Source: Heliopora coerulea (taxonomy: Eukaryota; Cnidaria; Anthozoa; Scleralcyonacea; Helioporidae). Taken from it: DNA of 64,000 nucleotides. Where the stretch lies: the NCBI GenBank assembly GCA_030142905.1, contig JASJOG010000082.1, positions 124,001 to 188,000 of the forward strand, read 5' to 3'. Positions 11,501-21,852 of this stretch are shown one piece after another. The position numbers were made by a program, and so were the translations under genes. Each line of letters starts with the position of its first letter. Within the stretch, counting starts at the first letter, position 1. Under the pieces are notes generated by a model that was not told the DNA's origin, made no database searches, and worked only from the letters and a program-made list of their open reading frames with translations.

Positions 11501-13430
11501 CGACAGATGCCAGAGGGAACGAGCTCTCCTTGTACAAAGTAGAACTGAAAACCAACAGTCCCGATTATCTGAAAGTCTCTAAAGCGTTTTTGAAGACGGC
11601 AAGTACACAACAGATTGTCAAAATAGAACGAATTCAAAATCCACCAAAGTTCCGATCGTATACTGCTATTCAGGAGGAAAAAGGTGGTGTAGATGAAAGA
11701 TATTTATTCCATGGTACTAACCCTGCTAATATTGACAGCATCAACCATGATGGATGGAACAGATGTTATGCTGGAACAAACGGTAAGGTTAATAGCCTGG
11801 GTAATTTAATATCATAAGTGCAACATATTTTAAAACATGATTTACGTTAAGCACAAACTTTCTTAAAACTGTCTGGTTTGTCCTTACTCCTAAAAAAGTA
11901 CAATAGAAATTCATCTTATGATTATACCAAGAATCTCCAGTAGAAACATTTTCCAATTAAATTTAATCCCAAAAATCCATTCAACTGCATGTATGTAAGC
12001 TTCATATTAACAAATCAATATATTAAAGAGGAAAACAAATAAATGAACAGAAATCAAATAAGTAGAAAAATAAACAAACAAACGAACGAATGCGGAACGA
12101 ACTAACGAATAATTAGAATAACGAACGAATTAACCAACGAGCAAGTCAACGAATAAATACATAGTCAATAACCATCAAGAAACAACGAACAAAACCAACA
12201 AAAAATAGATCAGAAAGTAAGTAAATGAATACTGTTGACAGGAATTTCATTGGACGCTTAACTCCTGGAAGTCAACCGTCCGAAAGTTGAGTAGGTTTTT
12301 GCGTTATTCTCCAAATGGTCAGTTGCAACTTAATGTCACCAACAAGTAATTTTGTAAAAAAGATAAATCAGAAAAATAAAAACCAAATGAACCTGAATGC
12401 TGCTAAAGTGCAGTAGTCTTCTATGTTATAAACTGTAAGTATATTCTAAACTAAACATGACGAGAGTGATCATTGCTATTGTCGCCCGTAAAAGCTCCAT
12501 TAAGCCCCAGGGAGCTTATTTAATTTTTAACCTGCTAGAGGGGGGCTAAATAGACAGGGGGCTTTATAGAGAGGGGGGCTTAATATAAAAAAACTGACAC
12601 AAAGTGCTGTGATTTGATCTGTATACGCGTACCCGGTACATGTTTAATTTCTATAATAAAACTTTAAAATCACATTTGTTATTTACGTTGTGTTTAAATG
12701 CTTGAAGACGGACTAGTTGCTCCAGGGAACTTAATTGCAAGATGTCATGCTGATAAGCCACATCCAAAGAAGCTTATGCTAATATTAAAAACTGAACTTG
12801 AAAAGAAGAAATTAAAATTAGCTCACATGAAATTAAACATCAGGGAAGTCATGCTAAGGAATAAAATATACACTTTCTAAAGCCGCTTCAAATTAGTTGT
12901 TCTGTTTACAACCTCAACTCGTTTGCATATTGCTTAAAGGGGGGTATTAAAAGAGAGGGGAGCTTATTTAATTCTTAAACCCCTAGAGGGGGGTCAATAG
13001 AGAGGGGGGCTCAATAGAGAGGAGAGCTTAATAGAAAGAGGGACTTAATAGAGCTTTTACGGCACTGGTTAAAGTATATCACTGCAATGAGTAAACTCGT
13101 TTCGACCAATTCTCACTCTGTCCTTTCATTTGAATTAAAGGAACTGCATATGGCAGAGGTGTTTACTTTGCTCGTGATGCCTCGTACTCTTGTCAGAGTA
13201 AATATTCTACTCCTGATTCTCAAGGTTATCGCTACGCTTACTACGCTAGAGTTCTGGTCGGAGATTACACAAAAGGGTCACCAAGTATGATCGTACCACC
13301 GTCCAAGAATGACCCTGACAATCCCAATGCCAAATTCGACTCTGTAGTCGACAACGTAAATGATCCGACCATCTTCGTTCTGTTCTACGATCGAGAACAT
13401 TACCCCGAATATCTGATTACCTTCAAGTAA
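2594..13430 (+). CDS. PARP14-like mono-ADP-ribosyltransferase (RRM-KH-macro-macro-KH-ART)
   Basis: Seven exons join in phase: 2594-2804, 4192-4422, 5662-7298, 8461-8682, 9211-10561, 11468-11782, 13141-13430. All introns start GT and end AG, and the sum is 4257 nt (1418 aa plus stop). Order: two RRM-like modules (about residues 20-180), KH-like repeats (about 180-680), macrodomain 1 (about 683-850, with VVIGD and IPAIGTG), a weaker macrodomain 2 (about 890-1060), a Ser/Thr-rich linker, a KH-like unit (about 1120-1215) and the ART domain (1219-1418). The catalytic triad is read as H1299 (YLFHGT), Y1331 (GVYFA) and L1414 (PEYLITF). H-Y-L instead of H-Y-E is the pattern of mono-ADP-ribosylating PARP14. 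Human PARP14 has three macrodomains and a WWE; I see two and no clear WWE. The ATG at 2594 is the first in frame, but an AG acceptor at 2608-2609 leaves open an earlier first exon. It faces the minus-strand DTX copy 1 tail to tail. Expected role: cytosolic/nuclear ADP-ribose signalling in innate immunity. Confidence 0.88.
2968..3748. mobile_element. Penelope-like element fragments in large inverted repeat
   Basis: This lies in intron 1 of the PARP14-like gene. Two arms, 2968-3297 and 3424-3748, are inverted copies of each other at high identity, around a spacer of about 126 bp. The plus-strand frame at 3302-3540 reads like the C-terminal part of a GIY-YIG-type nuclease from Penelope-like elements: it has LLIRESLLISKFKPELN, and the same family occurs at 51129-51410. 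Each arm also has the terminal motif GACGAAACGTGAGTAAAAT. I infer two 3' fragments in head-to-head inversion, a layout known for Penelope elements. No intact reverse transcriptase is present. Confidence 0.65.
3941..4012 (+). repeat. tRNA-like sequence, probably a SINE head
   Basis: A 72-nt stretch folds as a tRNA: acceptor strands GTCTTGG/CTGGGGC (several G-T pairs), D arm GCTC...GAGC with TAGCTCAATGGTTAGAGC, and T arm with the loop TTCGAGC. The anticodon stem has a mismatch and position 33 is C, not T, so a working tRNA is unlikely. It lies in intron 1 of the PARP14-like gene and is best read as the head of a tRNA-derived SINE or a tRNA pseudogene. Confidence 0.5.
4423..5661. other. Intron 2 of PARP14-like gene
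   Basis: AT-rich intron between exons 2 and 3. The reading frames in it are short, have no family resemblance and follow AT-rich composition. No repeat or RNA gene was recognised. The acceptor TTCCTTAATAG at 5661 is clear and its phase matches exon 2. Confidence 0.6.
7299..8460. promoter_or_regulatory. Intron 3 with a cluster of CACATGTG / CACGTG palindromes
   Basis: Within 7356-7522 there are four exact CACATGTG sites (7356, 7388, 7483, 7515) and one CACGTG (7409), plus near matches such as GCACGTGAA near 7544. These are E-box palindromes of the type bound by bHLH-zip factors. The cluster could be an intronic enhancer or a decayed tandem repeat whose unit carries the palindrome. The rest of the intron holds nothing I recognise; an open frame at 8144-8356 is AT-rich and not supported. 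Confidence 0.4.
9081..9181. mobile_element. Short TTAA-flanked MITE in intron 4
   Basis: The ends TTAACTCTTTC and GAAAGAGTTAA are inverted repeats that include a TTAA target site, the insertion signature of piggyBac/Kolobok-type elements. A related copy in the other orientation is at 49849-49997; both share the inner string TAGAAGTCTTAT. It is about 100 bp and has no coding capacity. It lies between the two exons of macrodomain 1. Confidence 0.6.
10562..11467. other. Intron 5 of PARP14-like gene
   Basis: Nothing recognisable beyond the splice sites: donor GTAAAA at 10562 and acceptor AAAACAG ending at 11467. Both are phase 1 and rejoin the KH-like unit to the ART domain. Confidence 0.6.
12486..13062. 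mobile_element. MITE with CCGTAAAAGCTC terminal inverted repeats
   Basis: The left end is CCGTAAAAGCTCCATTAAGC and the reverse complement of the right end is CCGTAAAAGCTCTATTAAGT. Next to the ends are subterminal arrays of AGAGGGGGGCT(T/C)AATA. It lies in intron 6 of the PARP14-like gene. The paralogous intron of block B (near 18290-18350) has no such element, so it probably inserted after the duplication, or was lost from B. No transposase and no sure target duplication; superfamily unknown. Confidence 0.6.
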
Positions 13431-14524
13431 TGCAACAGCAATGAAAGAAACAGCAGTGAAGAAAATGGATAGGCCGGTTAACTAATGGTTCTTCGTCAGT
13501 CCAAAATCACATTATTGCCGCTTGAAAGACGTGGTACCAAGTTCGCACCAATCTTATTTTTATTGTTTCTCATTTAACTAATTGCATGGTTACACCATCT
13601 TTAAGGATAAGTTCTGAGTAAAACGTATCTCATTTATGAAGTATGAAAGTGAAATCGTAAAAATCAAAGTCTACCAATATAATATTCTGAGATATTAATC
13701 GGTCAAAAGGGTATTTTTGCACGGTCCATAAAATAACGACAGACGAAAAACCCTTAACTCAATAAACACAATGACGAAATAAGCAATTCTCCGAAATATC
13801 ATCAACTACCAATTAGAGCTGAGCTTAAGAAGATCGGACCTTGGTCAGCAAAGCAAAGCCATTTCAACGCGGTGACAGGGAGGAAAAAATAAGCGTGTTA
13901 CTGTTTGATTCTATTTGAAAGTCAAGCAACATATCAAGTACTTGAATCATAGTATTCAAACACACAAAAACTATTACATGTTTCTTTTATAAAATAATAA
14001 GACTAAATGCGTGCACAAGAAACTTCAGTAGACTTTTGGCGGAAAATGTTCCGCGTTCGGATAGTTTGATTCAAGCATGGGAATTAACCAATCACAGCTC
14101 GCGAAGGAGTCGAGTTATTTTATAATATAAATTTCTTTCCGCATACAAACATTAGAATAATTAAAGTTAGAACAGCTAAATAATACTTAGGCAGACAGGA
14201 CTAAAACAAGCTAAGTTTTTCGGATATTTGTTTATTCTATCTTTTTGTGATTTTTCAACAAAGGTCGGCCAAACTGTAGCTCCAATGTCATTCAATCTAA
14301 ACCATCAAATTGTTTTGCGAGAAATATCCAGACTAAAATGTCTATACGATAACTTAAGATTTCTTCAGCTTCCAACATTAAGAACCTAGATTTTAAGTTG
14401 AACTCAGGTTCAAGCAATTCAGGTGACCTTTTCCAGATACGAATCAATCATATACATTTTAAATTTAAGCCTTTCTAACGAAAATTTAATGCCGAAATCA
14501 AAAGTAAATAGTTCCGATATGATA
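13431..14524. other. Intergenic spacer between convergent PARP and DTX copy 1
   Basis: This carries the 3' flanks of two convergent genes: the PARP stop at 13428-13430 and the DTX copy 1 stop at 14525-14527. AATAAA at about 13762 on the plus strand could be a polyadenylation signal. The sequence is duplicated at 18740-19935 and in part at 23270-23650. No further gene seen. Confidence 0.5.
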
Positions 14525-15910
14525 TCACAAAACTCCTCTTTCAGCAAGTTGTTTTTGTACTCTTTTCAGGTAATGAGGATCAGGGTATCCACAGCTAAAA
14601 ACAATATTAAAGAAGAAAAATTAAGAAAAGAGAGATCTGATATGAGAAATCCTCAGTCTTTTCAATTATTGATATAATTCACAATTACCACGATTTTTTC
14701 ACAATACCTATTACAGTGGCGTTCCTAGGATTAATCTTTTTTTTTTCGAGGGAGGGGGGGCAAAATTGTGGTATATCCTGAGGTTTGACAACTTTTTAAT
14801 TAATAAATCGGTGTTCACCACTAAGTAAGATATGGTTTGGGATCATTGTGTAAATGGGGACGAGTGTTTGTTCGATATCGCAACAAGAAAACCTTGGTTG
14901 TAGAAACGAATGTTGCCGAGATCTAGAACACAAGGCAATAATTTAATTGTTGAACTGGTTCAATGTACTCGTATGAAATGGGGGACCAGCCCCTCAAGTT
15001 TACGATTAGGGGTGCCATGGCTTCCTTGGTTCCTCTCGCAACGCCTTTGACATATTATACCCAAGGGTGACCTTGGAAGAAGGCCGGATTACTACCTCAT
15101 ACAGCAACAATTCAACGTTTGCACCACAAAAACGTCGTAAAATTCAAACATAATCTTACAGTTTTGGTCCTGCTGAAGGATTTGTTTTGTGATGGATTTT
15201 GTCCCAAACGATATGATCTGGATGCCCCTCCATTTCGGAACTTATAATGGTGAAAATAAGCTTTCGGTCGAACGCCTTTTTTAGTAGACCAAGTACTTTG
15301 TTTCCTTCTTCATTATCTGGTAGGTAAGCAGTTTGGTTGGTTCCATAATATCTTTTTCCTGGGTTAGGATGGTTTGAGCCTTGGATTCCTGAACTGAAAG
15401 TGTAATTAATGACGATTGTTCCAACGTCTTCATGACCTGGTAGACTGAGCGACTCTTTGGTGAACGTCATTGTGCCTTCAGGTTGATCACCTATCAATTT
15501 AAAGTATCGTGTCGAGCACGTTGAGCAAGCCGTCCCGTTCTTAAAGGCTTCGTCAATACATATGTAGCAGAACATATGGCATGTCGTAGACAGAACTGCG
15601 GGATCTTTCACCGGACAAATACAGCAGGTGGGAGACATCGTTCTACCATGTTCCTGGTCCCCTACATTACGAACCAAACATCAGAAACGTTAAGCTTTAT
15701 TGTGTTTTTTAGGATGTAAGTTAAAAAGTCTGAGAAAACAGCAAACATCTTTCGCACTATGACAAAAATATTACATGTGAAGTCAGTCATCTGGGTTAAC
15801 AAAACCTCCATTGAAAGTTCGTGTATTGATCCACTATTAGCATCCTTACCGCTTGAAGAAGAAGTGTGTCCCGTGATTTCTTGAGGACTAACTTTATTTC
15901 TCTTCTTCAT
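14525..15910 (-). CDS. Short RING-DTC protein, DTX3L-like (copy 1)
   Basis: Three minus-strand exons: 15850-15910, 15160-15661, 14525-14594. Phases match and the sum is 633 nt, 210 aa plus stop. The start ATG (15908-15910) has an in-frame TAG just upstream. Residues about 33-65 form a RING-like unit; the rest is a Deltex C-terminal (DTC) domain with SNHPNPGKRY, TAYLPDNEEG and, in the last exon, GYPDPHYLKRV. Human DTX3L ends with the same series, and its DTC binds ADP-ribose and works with the RING to transfer ubiquitin. The RING is damaged: C1-x2-C2 (CCIC) is present, but before the His the usual C-x-H has become T-C-H, so the third zinc ligand is displaced, and the preceding loop is shorter. 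It lacks all N-terminal domains of the long gene at 30730-39451. Either a truncated paralog with a non-ligase role such as ADP-ribose/ubiquitin binding, or an early pseudogene; the intact frame and splice sites favour the first. Confidence 0.75.
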
Positions 15911-17436
15911 ATTGCTGCTGTGATCTAGCTGCTATGCCTGGATACTTCTGTGATACCAAACGCTGAGAATAGGTTTCACCGTTTAACGCCCACAGTCCGA
16001 TATATTAGACACCCAATAACAAAAGAATCAGCGAGAAAACAGGAAAAACAAAGGGAGAATAAAGAACAAAAGAAAAACATGCAGACGTTAAAGGTATCAT
16101 GACGAACATAGATTTCATAAGGAAAACATCCAATCAAAGCGAGGAAATCGGCCTGTGTAGGCGTCGTTAAACCACTTGAACAATGTGCAAAAATATAAAA
16201 TGGTCAAGGAATTGCCAAAACTTACTAGATTAAAAATTCACATGTCATTCCGACACAGGGCCTTAGCCCCAAACGTCAGTTTCACATCTAGCACGTTTCG
16301 GTAGTTCCTCGACCCTTTTGGCTTTAAACAGTGTGTCCACCCAAAAGGACGACCCTAGTCATGCTTCACTCATATCCTTTACAAATTTATTTTTGTACAA
16401 CATGCTATTTCTAAAGAATAATCATTAGAATTTTTAATAGGGATTTCTTTTTTCAGCGCTCACTGTCGAATCAGCTACACCGTTATGCCAAATAGAGTAA
16501 GCTCGTTCAAGCCGGATGACAATAGGTTGGTTCTGCGTGATGTCGCAGCAGCCGCACTCGTGTTTTTTTTTTTTTTTGTGTTTTTCTTTTTTAAAAAGAA
16601 TGTCTGTGTGTACTATTGTATTTTACCTCCAGCCTGGGTACCGGATGGTCTTTTAACTTATTTCAGACCTGTGGCTACCCCGAGTAGTTTACTTTTGCTA
16701 TTAATTTAAGCTGACTAAAACGAGATTAATTTACTCGTTAATGGGAAACCCATCGTCAGGATATAGTTAAACTCCGAGTGAGACTGCTTGCAGATCATTA
16801 TTCAGCCTCTGCCACCATTAAAAATTACTCGATAATTCATCCTTTTCGTCGCGTATAAAAAATGTTGTTTTCCTTCTTCTTCGATCCTTTCTCAATAAAA
16901 ACCCAGGACAAATTCCTTACTAAGTCTCCAAGCAGCCATACCCAAGGGCGGATCTAGGATTTTTTTCATCTTAGGCAAATTTTAAAAAGTCGCAAATCAG
17001 GAGGGTGAATGATCCTCACCCCCCCTAATCTGACAGAAATTAGCCTTTGCTGTTTCGCTCAATTTCAGAGCTCATCAACATGTATAGGAATTTTACTGCC
17101 ACCACAAATTTGATCTCCGTGATGACCAAATTTCGAAACCACAAATCTGAGTTCTTCAATCAGCAAATTGTGATCTACCACGGCCAAAGAGACCGAGCTG
17201 TAGAGACAATTACCAGAGGGTTTGTACTTGTGAAAGGAAGCGTATGAAAATAAATTAATGATATGAATACCGGATGGTCTTTCAACTCATTTCAGAATTG
17301 TGGCGACCCCAAGTACTTTACTTTGGCTATTAATTTAATATGACTAAAACGAGATGAATTTACTCGTTAATGGAAAACCCATCATCAGGATAGAGTTAAA
17401 CTCCAAGAAAGACTGCTTTCAGATTATCATTTAGCC
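15911..17436. repeat. Upstream flank of DTX copy 1, block-shared repeats
   Basis: The 5' flank of copy 1 is shared with copies 2 and 3. It contains the block CTAGCACGTTT(C/T)GGTAGTTCC near 16290, a TTTTGG-rich stretch, poly-T tracts and a stretch at about 16920-17040 starting GGGCGGATCTAGGATTTTTT, a widespread repeat type that recurs at 22890. Open frames at 16485-16709 and 17047-17247 are not supported by any resemblance. Any promoter of the short DTX genes should lie here. Confidence 0.5.
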
Positions 17437-18738
17437 AACGAATTCAAAATCCACCAAAGTTCCGATCGTATACTGCTGTTCAGGAGGGAAAAAAGTGGTG
17501 TAGATGAAAGATATTTATTCCATGATACTAACCCTGCCAATACTGACAGCATCAACCATGATGGATAGAACAGATGTTATGCTGGGACAAACGGAAAGGT
17601 AGCTTGGGTAATTTAACACCATAAATATAACGTATTTTAGAACGTGATTTATGTTGAGCACAAACTTTCTTAAAACTTTCTGGTTTGTCCTTACTCCTAA
17701 AGAAATATGACGGTTATTCATTTTATGATTATACCAAGAATCCCTAGTAAAAATATTTTCCAATTAAATCTAATCCCACAAATTTATTCAACTGCATGTA
17801 TGTGAGCTTTATATTAATAAATCAATATATTAAAGAGGAAAACAAATAAATGAACAGAAAACAAAAGAGTAGAAAAATAAACAAACAAAGAAATAAACAA
17901 ACAAACGAACAAACGCGGAACGAACTAACAAATAATTGGAATGACGAACGAATTAACCAACGAGCAAGTCAACGAATAAATATATAATCAATAACCATCA
18001 AGAAACAACGAACAAAACCAACGAAAAATAAGTCAGAAAGTAAGTAAATGAATACTGTTGACTGGGAATTTCATTGAACGCTTAACTCCTGGAAGTCAAC
18101 CGTCCAAAAGTTGAGTAGGCTTTTTGCGTTATTCTCCAAATGGTCAGTTGTAAGTTAATATCACCAACAAGTAATTTTGTAAAAAAGCTAAAACAGGAAA
18201 ATAAAAACAGAATGAGCCCGAATGTTGATAATGTGTCTTAGTTTTCTTTGTAAGAAACTGTCAGTATATTCTCAATTGCACATGACGAGAGTCATCACTG
18301 TTGTAGTCGAAGGATTTTGCGTGCGAAGGATGAATACTAGTTAAAGTACGTCACTGTAATGAGTAAATTCTTTGCGACGAATTCTCACTCTGTCCTTTCA
18401 TTTGAATTAAAGGAACTGTATATGGCAAAAGTGTTTGCTTTGCTCGTGATGCCTCGTACTCTTGTCAGAGTAAATATTCTACTCCTGATTCTCAAGGTTA
18501 TCGCTACGTTTACTACGCTAGAGTTCTGGTCGGAGATTACACAAAAGGCTCACCAAGTATGATCGTACCACCGCCTAAGAATGACTCTGGGAATCCCAAT
18601 ACCAAATTCGACTCTGTAGTCGACAACGTAAATGATCCGACCATCTTCGTTCCGTTCTACGATCGAGAACATTACCCAGAATATCTGATTACCTTGAAAG
18701 AAACAGCAGTGAAGAAAATGGATAGGCCGGTTAACTAA
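17437..18738 (+). pseudogene. PARP14-like catalytic-domain pseudogene (block B)
   Basis: A tandem copy of the last two exons of the PARP14-like gene, beginning abruptly inside exon 6 (17437) with no upstream exons. The exon-6 copy (17437-17592) has a one-base insertion (GGAAAAAAGTGG for GAAAAAGGTGG), HGT changed to HDT, an in-frame TAG (GATGGATAG) and a donor mutated from GTAAGG to GAAAGG. The exon-7 copy (18413-18738) is open, but GVYFA has become SVCFA, so the catalytic Tyr is lost. A deletion removes the original stop and extends the frame to MDRPVN. It cannot encode an active transferase. Confidence 0.88.
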
Positions 18739-19935
18739 TGGTTCTTCGTCAGTCCAAAATCACATTGTCGCTTGAAAGACGTGGTGCCAAGTTTTCATGA
18801 TTATTTTTTATTATTATTTCTCATTTAAGTAAATTGTACGGTTACGCTATCTTTAAGGACAAGTTCTGAGTAAAACTTATCTCAATTATGAGGTATGAGA
18901 CTGAAATTGTAAAAATCAAAGTCTAAAAATATAGTTTTCTGAGATATTAATCGGTCAAAAAGGCATTTCTGCACGTAACATAAAGATCTTTTGCTGCCGT
19001 TATCTTGATCACCTTCTTCTGTAATTTACCGTGGCAGCGACGTTCACTATGTATTTTTCTTTCGTTTTAGAATCGTCCCCAACCTTTCATGTAAACGGGT
19101 GCATTTAGAAGCGTACAGGAATGCTGGTATTGGCATTTCCTTTATAAAATAACGACAGACGAAAAAGTGTTAACTCAAACGCAATGACGAAATAAGCAAT
19201 TCTCCGAAATATCATCAACTACCAATCAGAGCTGAGCTTAAGAAGATCGGACCTTGGTCAGCAAAGCAAAGCCACTTCAACGCGGGGACAGGGAGGAAAA
19301 AATAAGCGGTTTTTTTCAGCTATTTGAAAGTCAAGCAACATATCAAGTACTTGAATCACAGTACTCAAACACACAAAAACCATTACATGTTTCTTTTATA
19401 AAATAATAAGACTAAACGCATGCACAAGAAACTTCAGTAGACTTTTGGCGGAAAATGTTCCGCGTTCGGATAGTTTGATTCAAGCATGGGAATTAACCAA
19501 TCACAGCTCGTGAAGGAGTCGAGTTATTTTATAATATAAATTTCTTTCCGCATACAAACATTGGAACAATTACAGCTAGAACAGATAAATAATACTTAGG
19601 CAGACAGGACTGAAACAAGTTAAGTTTTTCGGATATTTGTTTATTATTCTAATTTTTTTTGTGATTTTTCAACAAAGGTCGGCCAAACCGTAGCTCCAAT
19701 ATCATTCAATCTAAACCGTCAAATTGTTTTGCTAGAAATATCCAGACTAAAATGTCTAAACGATAGCTTAAGATTTCTTCAGCTTCCAACATAAACATCC
19801 TAGATTTTAAGGTGAGTTCAGGTTAAAGCAATTCAGGTGACCTCTTACAGATACTAATCAATCATATACATTTAAAATTTAAGTTTTTCTAACGAAAATT
19901 TAATACTGAAATTAGAAGTAAATAGTTCTGATATG
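18739..19935. other. Spacer between PARP pseudogene and DTX copy 2
   Basis: Paralogous to 13431-14524, with an extra stretch at about 18990-19140 not seen in block A. No gene seen. Confidence 0.5.
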
Positions 19936-21852
19936 TCACCAAATTCCTTTTTCAGCAAGTTGTTTTTGTACTCTTTTCAGGTAATGAGGATCAGGGTATC
20001 CAGAGCTAAACAAAAATATTAAAGAAGAAAAATTAAGAAAAGAGAGATCTGATATGAGAAATTCTCATTCTTTTCAATTATTGATTCAGTTCACAATTAC
20101 CACAATTCTTTCACAATACCTATTACAGTGGCGTTGCTAGGGTTAATCTGTTTTTTTTTTTTCGAGGGAGGGGGGCAAAATTGCGTCATATTCTGAGGTT
20201 TTACAACTTTTTAATGATGAAATCGGTTGATTTCACCAATGATTAATAGTGTAGAACACTAATGAACTTGTGGCCCTCAACTTAGAAGTAGCTGCTATTA
20301 CAAATAGGATCTATAAAATAAAATAAAATTACGCTATATTACAGTCAGGAAAACAGTTAAGCTCTATGTGGCTATACGTTAAAATAATACAAGTTCAATT
20401 GATCCTCAAAAATTTGATCATAAAAAGATTTCTTCAATGCTTTCAAAGTAGGTTTCTTTTTTAAACTTATTGGCAAACTGTTCCATAATTGTACAGCGGT
20501 CACAGTAAAAGTCCTACTGCCATCATTCATACATTTATACTTTGGGCATATAAGATTATAATTAGAATAACGAGTGTTTCTATCATGGATTTCGCAATTT
20601 CTTATCAAGAAATTCGTTAAATAAGTAGGAACATTATTATTATACATGCGTTTATAAACTATTAAGCATTTGTCCACCTTCACTTCCTCATAAAATGGTA
20701 TCCACTGTAAAGTATTGAATAACAATACAGAGGAAGTTCTCCGCTTAGCATCCATGATTATCCTAAGAGTGAAATATGGTTTGGGATCATTGTGTAAATG
20801 GCGACGAGTGTTAGTGCGATATCGCACTTGGAAAACCTGGTTGTGGAAACGAATGTTGCCGAGATCTAGAACACAAGGTAATAATCTGATTGCTCAACTG
20901 GTTCAATATACTGGTATGAAATAGGGCGCCAGCCTCTAAAATTTACGATTTGAGGTGCCATTATTCCCTTGGAAAACTCGCAACGCTTTTGACCTATTAT
21001 GAACAAGGGTCACCTTGGAAGAAGGCCGGTTTACCACCTCATACGACAACAATTCAACGCTTGCACCACAAAAACGTCGTAAAATTCGAACATAATCTTA
21101 CAATTCTGGCCCTGCATAAGGATCTGTTTTGTGATGGATTTCGTTCCAACAAACATGATCTTCATGTCCCTTCTGTTCTGAAGTTCTAATGGTGAAAGTA
21201 AGCTTTCGGTCGAACGCCTTTTTTAGTAGACGAAGTACTTTGTTTCCTTCTTCATTATCTGGAAGGAAAGCAGTGTGATTGACTCCCTGATATATTTTTC
21301 CTGGGTTAGGGTGGTTTGAACCTTGTATTCCTGTATTGAAACTGTAATGAATGAAGATTGATCCAACTCTTCTATAACCTGGTAGACTGAGCCGCTCTTT
21401 GGTGAACGTCATTGTGCCTTCAGGTTGATTACCTAACATTTCACTGTATCGTGTCGAACACGTTGAGCAAGCCGTCCCGTTCTTAAAGGCTTCGTCAATA
21501 CATATGTTGCAGAAAACGTGGCATGTCGTCGATAGAACTGCAGGATCTTTCACCGGACAAGTACAGCACGTGGAACGCGTCGTTCTACCATGTTCCTGGT
21601 CCCCTACATTACGAACCCAACATCAGAAATGTTAACCTTTATTGTGTTTTTAGGATGTAAGTTAAAAAGCCTGAGAAAGTAGCAAAGGCCTTGGGCACTA
21701 TGACAAAAAATATTACATGTGAAGTCCGTTATCTGGGTTAACAAAACCTCCATAGAAAGTTCGTGTATTGATCCACTATTAGCATGCTTACCGCTTGAAG
21801 AAGAAGTGTGTCCCGTGGTTTCTTGAGGATTAACTTTGTTTCCCTGCTCCAT
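19936..21852 (-). CDS. Short RING-DTC protein, DTX3L-like (copy 2)
   Basis: Three minus-strand exons with the same phases as copy 1: 21792-21852, 21102-21603, 19936-20005. The sum is 633 nt, 210 aa plus stop. The start ATG reads MEQGNKVNPQETTG, with an in-frame TAG upstream. The RING-like unit has C1-x2-C2 as CCTC, but the third ligand is displaced (STTCHVFC), as in copy 1. The DTC domain keeps SNHPNPGK, FLPDNEEG and, in the last exon, SGYPDPHYLKRV, ending KGIW. Intron 2 is enlarged by a LINE fragment. The first exon and upstream flank are identical over about 530 bp to those of copy 3, while the DTC exons differ. The intact splice sites and frame suggest a functional gene; expression is unknown. 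Confidence 0.72.
20225..20770 (-). mobile_element. LINE (CR1/L2-type) 3' fragment in DTX copy 2 intron
   Basis: The minus-strand frame within 20372-20760 matches the C-terminal region after the reverse transcriptase of CR1/L2-type LINEs, with LQWIPFYEEVKVDKC, VPTYLTNFL and the typical LWNSLPISLK. The paralogous intron of block A runs without it (about 14820), so it inserted into block B after the duplication, or into B alone. It is truncated at its 5' side; no EN or RT core remains. Confidence 0.75.

Larger units (their letters stand above)
11627..17270. repeat. Segmental duplication block A (PARP 3' end + DTX copy 1)
   Basis: This block corresponds, with moderate divergence, to block B beginning at 17437. 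The match starts inside exon 6 of the PARP14-like gene (shared string AACGAATTCAAAATCC) and continues through intron 6, exon 7, the convergent DTX copy 1 and its upstream flank. Near its right end, a stretch at about 16640-16810 (ACCGGATGGTCTTT...) is repeated directly at 17268-17436, immediately before block B. The direct repeat could have promoted the tandem duplication by unequal exchange. The boundaries are by eye. Confidence 0.75.
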
